Both the position numbers and the translations under genes were made by a program. The notes under the pieces are model-generated. The model had not been told where the DNA came from. It did not search any database and was given only the letters and a program-made list of their open reading frames with translations. A stretch of 64,000 bases of DNA from PALSA-894 sp963828625 (GTDB lineage Bacteria; Pseudomonadota; Alphaproteobacteria; Rhizobiales; Xanthobacteraceae). How positions within the stretch are numbered: the stretch's first letter is position 1; each line of letters begins with the position of its first letter. This document shows positions 60,401-64,000 of this stretch, in pieces. The stretch lies in assembly GCA_963828625.1 (NCBI GenBank), contig CAWHEX010000003.1, positions 682,001 to 746,000 on the forward strand, read 5' to 3'.

Positions 60401-61408
60401 TCACGGGCGGTCGAAGCGGTATTCGGTGATCTGCCGGTACACCTGACTCGGATAGAGCGCGCAATCCGTGAACCCGCGCTGATTGGGAGAGTCGGGAAAG
60501 CGTTGCGGCTCGAGGCAAAGCCCACTGTAGGGGCCGTAGGCGGCGCCGTCGCGGCCAGGCACGGGCCGCATCGTTCCGCCATCGAAGAACTGGATGCCCG
60601 GCTCCGTCGACCAGATCTCCATTCCGAGCTCGGACGCCGCGTTTTCAAGGCGCGCGGCCCTGCGCACGCGTCCTTCGGATGACGGCAGAACATAGGTGTT
60701 GTCGTATCGCTGCTGCGGCGCGTCTGCCGGGCGAACCGCGCGTATGACGCGAAAATCGAACGGCGTTCCGCGAACGGGCCGGAGTTCGCCCGTCGGGATC
60801 CCTGCATTATCGGTCGGCAGATAGGTCTCCGCGGGTATTTCGAGACGATGGCGCAGGATGTCGCCTACGCCGTCGAGATTGAAATAGCTGTGGGTCGCAA
60901 GGTTCACGATCGTGGGCGCGTCCGTGGTAGCGGACAGCGCGATGCGCAAACACCGGTCGTCCTCGATGCTGTAGGTGCATCGCGCGGTGAGCGTGCCCGG
61001 ATAGCCCTCCTCACCATCGGGAGAGACAAGCGACAGGCTGACCGCACGCTCCGTGACGGAGTTGATCGACCATACTCTGCGCGAAAACCCCTCGACGCCA
61101 CCATGCAGGTGATTGATTCCGTTTTCGTTGCGGCCGAGTTGATAGGCGGTCCCGTCGAGCGAAAAACGGCCAGCCCGGATGCGGTTGGCAAACCGCCCGA
61201 CGACGCATCCCATGTAAAGGCGATGCCGCAGGTATTCGTCGCAGGTATCGAAGCCGAGGACGACGTTGCGCGGACCGTGCGGGCCGCGAACGCAAAGGCT
61301 CTGGATCGTCGCGCCCCACGACAGCACCGACACGTCGAGATCGCCGCCGGAGAGCGTGATCCGGTGAACGGTCGCATCGCCGAGCGTGCCGCACGCGACG
61401 ACGGTCAT
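60401..61408 (-). CDS. galM: Aldose 1-epimerase (galactose mutarotase family)
   Basis: 335 residues. The galactose mutarotase fold shows LGRNENGINHLHGGVEGFSRRVW with the first catalytic His (NHLHGG), the second His in NLATHSYFNLDG and the catalytic Glu in GLCLEPQRFPDSPN. It interconverts anomers of aldoses in the cytoplasm. ATG 61408 overlaps the P450 gene stop as ATGA. Its function in this neighbourhood is unclear: no sugar transport or catabolic gene is near. Confidence 0.9.
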   Translation of the reverse strand: MTVVACGTLGDATVHRITLSGGDLDVSVLSWGATIQSLCVRGPHGPRNVVLGFDTCDEYLRHRLYMGCVVGRFANRIRAGRFSLDGTAYQLGRNENGINHLHGGVEGFSRRVWSINSVTERAVSLSLVSPDGEEGYPGTLTARCTYSIEDDRCLRIALSATTDAPTIVNLATHSYFNLDGVGDILRHRLEIPAETYLPTDNAGIPTGELRPVRGTPFDFRVIRAVRPADAPQQRYDNTYVLPSSEGRVRRAARLENAASELGMEIWSTEPGIQFFDGGTMRPVPGRDGAAYGPYSGLCLEPQRFPDSPNQRGFTDCALYPSQVYRQITEYRFDRP

Positions 61409-62670
61409 GCCGCGTTGTCCCCAAGCCGCACCGGCAGCGCCGTGAAGCCACGGAAGCGCGCGCGACGGCTCCGCGTCGGCGCACCGGCCGGCGCATAATG
61501 CGGAAACCGTTTGAGAAACCGCTCGATCGCGACGCGGCCCTCAAGGCGCGCGAGGCTTATTCCGGCGCACATGTGGATGCCGGAGCCGAACGCGAGATGC
61601 CGAGTCGGATTACGCGCGACATCGAAGCGGTCGGGATCGGGAAACGGTTCGGGATCGCGGTTCGCGGCGCCGATACAGAGGGTCACCAGCGTGCCCTTCG
61701 GCATGAGGACATCACCGAGCGTCGTGTCCTCGGTCACGATCCGGTTGCCGAGCTGGTTCGAGCTTTCGAACCGCAGGACTTCCTCGACGGCGCTCTTCAT
61801 CAGTGATGAATCCGCAATCAGACGCGCTCGCTCGTGCGGAAAGCGGATGAAGATGTCCAGCGCGTTGCCGATCAGGTTGGTCGTGGTCTCGTGCCCGGCA
61901 TTGAGAATGAAGATGCAGTTTTGCAGAAGCTCGGCTTCCGAGAGCTTGCGACCCTCGTGCTCGCCGCGAATGAGACGCGTCAGCAGGTCCTTGTCGGGAT
62001 CTCCCGGCTTGCGCCGCCGCTCCGCCACAAGACCTTCGAGATAGTCCGAGAAGTCGCGCACCGAAGTATTGCCGAGCGCCGTCTGCTCCGGCGTCAGCAC
62101 CGGTTCGAGCGCGCCGAGGATCGCGAGCGACCAGCCACGCAGCGGCCCGCGGTCCGCACGCGGCACGCCGAGCAGGTTGCCGATGATCTCGACCGGAATG
62201 GCGGCAGCAAAATCCTCGATCAGGTCGGCGCGTCCTTTTTCCTCCATCGCGTCGAGCAGGCGATCGACGAGCGCGACCAGTCCCGCCTCCATCTCGGCGA
62301 TCACACGGTTCGACAGCGCCATCTGGATCGCGCGGCGCACATGGGTATGCAGCGGTGGATCGTTGAACACGAGGCTGGTGGTGTGATGCTCGTAGAGCGG
62401 CGTATCGCCGTACTTCGGGCCGAACTCGACTTTCTTGTCGGAGGAGAACACGCGCGCGTCGCGATAGACCGCATCGCAGTCGCGCCAGCGCGTGATGAGG
62501 TACGCGCCGTCCGGCATGCGATGCACCGGATCATATTCGCGCAGCGCCCGATAATAGGGAAACGGATCGTCGATGAAGTCGGCCGGCAGGCGCTTCACGT
62601 CGAAGTCGCGCGCCGCCGCGCGCGCGCGATCGGGCGAGAATCCTCCAGCGCTTTCGCCGGCGAAGCTCAT
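61405..62670 (-). CDS. Cytochrome P450
   Basis: 421 residues, a soluble bacterial class I P450. I-helix oxygen-binding motif NAGHETTTN (about residues 250-258), the ExxR pair in EEVLRFESS, and the heme loop FGSGIHMCAGISLARLEG with the ligand Cys are all present. The electron donors, a ferredoxin and its reductase, are not adjacent; the frameshifted FAD reductase at 5.2-6.4 kb is a possible distant partner (inference). The gene overlaps galM by 4 bp and is divergent from the MarR gene. Confidence 0.93.
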   Translation of the reverse strand: MSFAGESAGGFSPDRARAAARDFDVKRLPADFIDDPFPYYRALREYDPVHRMPDGAYLITRWRDCDAVYRDARVFSSDKKVEFGPKYGDTPLYEHHTTSLVFNDPPLHTHVRRAIQMALSNRVIAEMEAGLVALVDRLLDAMEEKGRADLIEDFAAAIPVEIIGNLLGVPRADRGPLRGWSLAILGALEPVLTPEQTALGNTSVRDFSDYLEGLVAERRRKPGDPDKDLLTRLIRGEHEGRKLSEAELLQNCIFILNAGHETTTNLIGNALDIFIRFPHERARLIADSSLMKSAVEEVLRFESSNQLGNRIVTEDTTLGDVLMPKGTLVTLCIGAANRDPEPFPDPDRFDVARNPTRHLAFGSGIHMCAGISLARLEGRVAIERFLKRFPHYAPAGAPTRSRRARFRGFTALPVRLGDNAA

Positions 62671-62698
62671 GGCTTTCTCCCGCGCCCAGCCAAGGAAT

Positions 62699-62716
62699 TT
62701 GACGCGGCCTTGTCAA
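62699..62716. promoter_or_regulatory. Inverted repeat TTGAC-N8-GTCAA between P450 and MarR genes
   Basis: Five-bp arms around an 8-bp spacer, inside the 107 bp region between divergent promoters. Short arms make this a weak operator candidate, perhaps for autoregulation by the MarR protein. Confidence 0.25.
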
Positions 62717-62777
62717 GGAACGCGCCGTTGCACGCCGCGGCGAGTTCGGCCAATCTCGCGGCTCAAGGACCAAGCCG

Positions 62778-63275
62778 ATGGATCGTGACGGCTCGATCGC
62801 GCCGAACGCAAGCGAGCAGGCCGCGCCCGAAGAGGCGCCGCTGAAGCTCGAAGAGTTCCTGCCCTACCGGCTCAATGTCGTGGCGGCGCTGACCTCGCAG
62901 GCGCTGTCGCAGGTCTATGCCAAACGCTACGGCATCGGCGTGCCGGAATGGCGCGTGCTGGTTACGCTCGGCCAATACGGCGTGATGACCGGCAAGGAGG
63001 TCGGCGAACACAGCCACATGCACAAGACCAAGGTTTCGCGCGCCGTCGCGCTTCTGGAAAAGCGCCGCCTGCTCGCCCGCCGCGCCAACAAGGCTGATAT
63101 GCGCGAGGCATTCCTGTCATTGACGCCGGCGGGGCGCGCCATCTACCACGATCTCGCGCCGGTCGCGGCCGCGTTCGCACGCCGGCTGATCGAGGCGGTC
63201 GATCCGGCGGACCGCGCGGCCTTCGATCGCGCGCTGCGGATGTTGTCCGAACGCGCGAAGAAACTCACGACGTGA
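62778..63275 (+). CDS. MarR family transcriptional regulator
   Basis: 165 residues, winged helix. LEEFLPYRLNVVAALTSQALSQVYAKRYGIGVPEWRVLVTLGQYG leads into the DNA-reading helices GKEVGEHSHMHKTKVSRAVALLEKRRLLARRANKADMREAFLSLTPAGRAI. Likely ligand is an aromatic acid such as homogentisate, because the gene stands between hmgA/P450 and maiA. The start follows AAGGACC. maiA starts 37 bp after the stop, so they may be co-transcribed. Confidence 0.9.
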   Translation: MDRDGSIAPNASEQAAPEEAPLKLEEFLPYRLNVVAALTSQALSQVYAKRYGIGVPEWRVLVTLGQYGVMTGKEVGEHSHMHKTKVSRAVALLEKRRLLARRANKADMREAFLSLTPAGRAIYHDLAPVAAAFARRLIEAVDPADRAAFDRALRMLSERAKKLTT

Positions 63276-63312
63276 CCGCCAGACAGGTGGCACGCATGCC
63301 GGGGAAACGTCC

Positions 63313-63948
63313 GTGAAGCTCTATGGCTATTTCCGCTCGTCGGCCGCCTACCGGGTGCGCATCGCGCTCAACCTGAAGAAGCTGCCCTGCGAGCAGACGT
63401 CCGTGCACCTCACTCGCGACGGCGGCTGGCAGTGGAGCGAGGAATTCCGCGCGATCAATCCGCAGAAGCGTGTGCCGGCGCTCGCGCTCTCGACCGGCGA
63501 GGTATTGCTGCAGTCGCTCGCGATCATCGAATATCTCGACGAGGTCGAACCGGAGCCGCCGCTGCTGCCCGCCGATCCGATCGCGCGGGCGCAGGTGCGC
63601 GCGGTATCGCAGATCATCGCGTGCGACATCCACCCGCTGAATAATCTCGTTGCGCTGAATTATCTGCGCGGCCCGCTCAAGCACGACCAGGCGGCGGTGG
63701 ATGAGTGGTATCGCCACTGGGTCGCGCAGGGGCTCGATGCGGTTGAGGCGCTGTTGCGCCCCGGACCTTACGCGTTCGGCGCCCATGTGACGATGGCGGA
63801 CCTCTGCATCGTGCCGCAGGTGTTCAACGCACGGCGCTTCAAGGTCGACATGGCGAAGTATCCGAAGATTTCCGCGGCGGAAGCCGCCTGCCTGAAACTT
63901 CCCGCCTTCGACAAGGCGCGGCCGGAAAACCAAACGGACGCCGAGTAA
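63313..63948 (+). CDS. maiA: Maleylacetoacetate isomerase
   Basis: 211 residues, a zeta-class glutathione S-transferase. The active-site stretch RSSAAYRVRIALNLKKLP, with Ser/Ser/Arg as in zeta GSTs, is followed by NPQKRVPALALSTGEVLLQSLAIIEYLDEV and a C-terminal GAHVTMADLCIVPQVFNARRFKVDM. It uses glutathione to isomerise maleylacetoacetate to fumarylacetoacetate, the step after HmgA. It starts at GTG 63313 after GGGGAAA. A gene for fumarylacetoacetase (fah) is not in the window. Confidence 0.93.
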   Translation: MKLYGYFRSSAAYRVRIALNLKKLPCEQTSVHLTRDGGWQWSEEFRAINPQKRVPALALSTGEVLLQSLAIIEYLDEVEPEPPLLPADPIARAQVRAVSQIIACDIHPLNNLVALNYLRGPLKHDQAAVDEWYRHWVAQGLDAVEALLRPGPYAFGAHVTMADLCIVPQVFNARRFKVDMAKYPKISAAEAACLKLPAFDKARPENQTDAE

Positions 63949-63981
63949 CAACGCCGCGACAAGAACAAGAAGGATCTGCGC

Positions 63982-64000
63982 GTGACCGCTACTCCCGTCG
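63982..64000 (+). CDS. Start of a further gene, cut by the window edge
   Basis: GTG at 63982 follows AAGAAGGA at a suitable distance and begins V/M-TATPV. Only six codons are visible; it could be the next step of the pathway, but nothing confirms that. Confidence 0.25.

Noticed and set aside
1..64000. CRISPR arrays, tRNA/rRNA genes, insertion sequences or prophage
   Set aside because: None seen: no regular direct repeats, no tRNA-like cloverleaf recognised by eye, no transposase or integrase motif in any frame.

Overview
The window is GC-rich chromosomal DNA from an alphaproteobacterium of the Rhizobiales (Hyphomicrobiales), most likely near Bradyrhizobiaceae/Xanthobacteraceae. The clearest marker is a complete acpXL-fabZ-fabF-fabF-...-lpxXL operon (16.7-22.7 kb), which makes the very-long-chain acyl group of rhizobial lipid A. 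Other pointers are an Omp25/RopB-like barrel, a PssA/Psd phospholipid pair, a Bug-type solute receptor and ubiquitous ATGA gene overlaps. No tRNA, rRNA, CRISPR array, insertion sequence, integrase or phage gene was seen.

Layout. 0-10 kb: a PAS-PAS-GGDEF diguanylate cyclase, a fumarylacetoacetase-fold hydratase, a coiled-coil protein, then a leftward operon (MFS/spermidine-synthase fusion, hydrolase-OsmC fusion, FAD reductase, PPOX flavoprotein, PlsB-like acyltransferase). 10-16 kb: a TakP-like TRAP transporter, a PCu(A)C copper chaperone with a DUF2946 protein, guanine deaminase, a small membrane protein and RlpA. 16.7-22.7 kb: the lipid A very-long-chain fatty acid operon. 22.7-28.4 kb: lactonase-fold beta-propeller, an orphan PotF-type receptor, outer-membrane barrel with a strong terminator, GIDE-domain protein, aminotransferase and rhodanese. 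28.4-32.5 kb: two tandem Kup potassium transporters. 32.6-36.8 kb: PomA/MotB stator pair and a hybrid histidine kinase. 37-42.5 kb: MmsA, AprI-like lipoprotein, GST, SDR, crotonase, small proteins and a thioesterase. 42.5-47.1 kb: leftward Atm1-psd-(DUF2336-like)-pssA-ureE-thioesterase run. 47.2-51.1 kb: proline-rich protein, LOG-family protein, SGNH plus MBOAT pair. 51.1-55.4 kb: leftward cysS-GNAT-cimA-exported deaminase-VOC operon joined by 4-base overlaps. 55.7-64 kb: CreA, VOC, two DoxX proteins, Bug receptor, homogentisate dioxygenase, aldose epimerase, cytochrome P450, MarR regulator and maleylacetoacetate isomerase.

How parts work together. The AcpXL operon encodes carrier protein, a ketosynthase pair (one active, one lacking nucleophile), ketoreductase, dehydratase, a possible enoyl reductase and the transferase that places the acyl chain on lipid A. 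hmgA and maiA are two consecutive steps of tyrosine/homogentisate breakdown. A MarR regulator lies between them, and a palindrome upstream of hmgA is a candidate operator. psd and pssA make phosphatidylethanolamine. MBOAT and SGNH proteins look like a polysaccharide O-acylation pair.

Quality warning. Ten genes, including the normally essential cysS, need single-base corrections (15 by my count, 11 extra bases and 4 missing) to restore conserved proteins. This pattern suits residual indel errors in the assembly better than true pseudogenes. Those genes are listed as pseudogenes in the sense of 'broken as given', spanning the reconstructed gene (guaD, whose outer frame stays open, is left as CDS).
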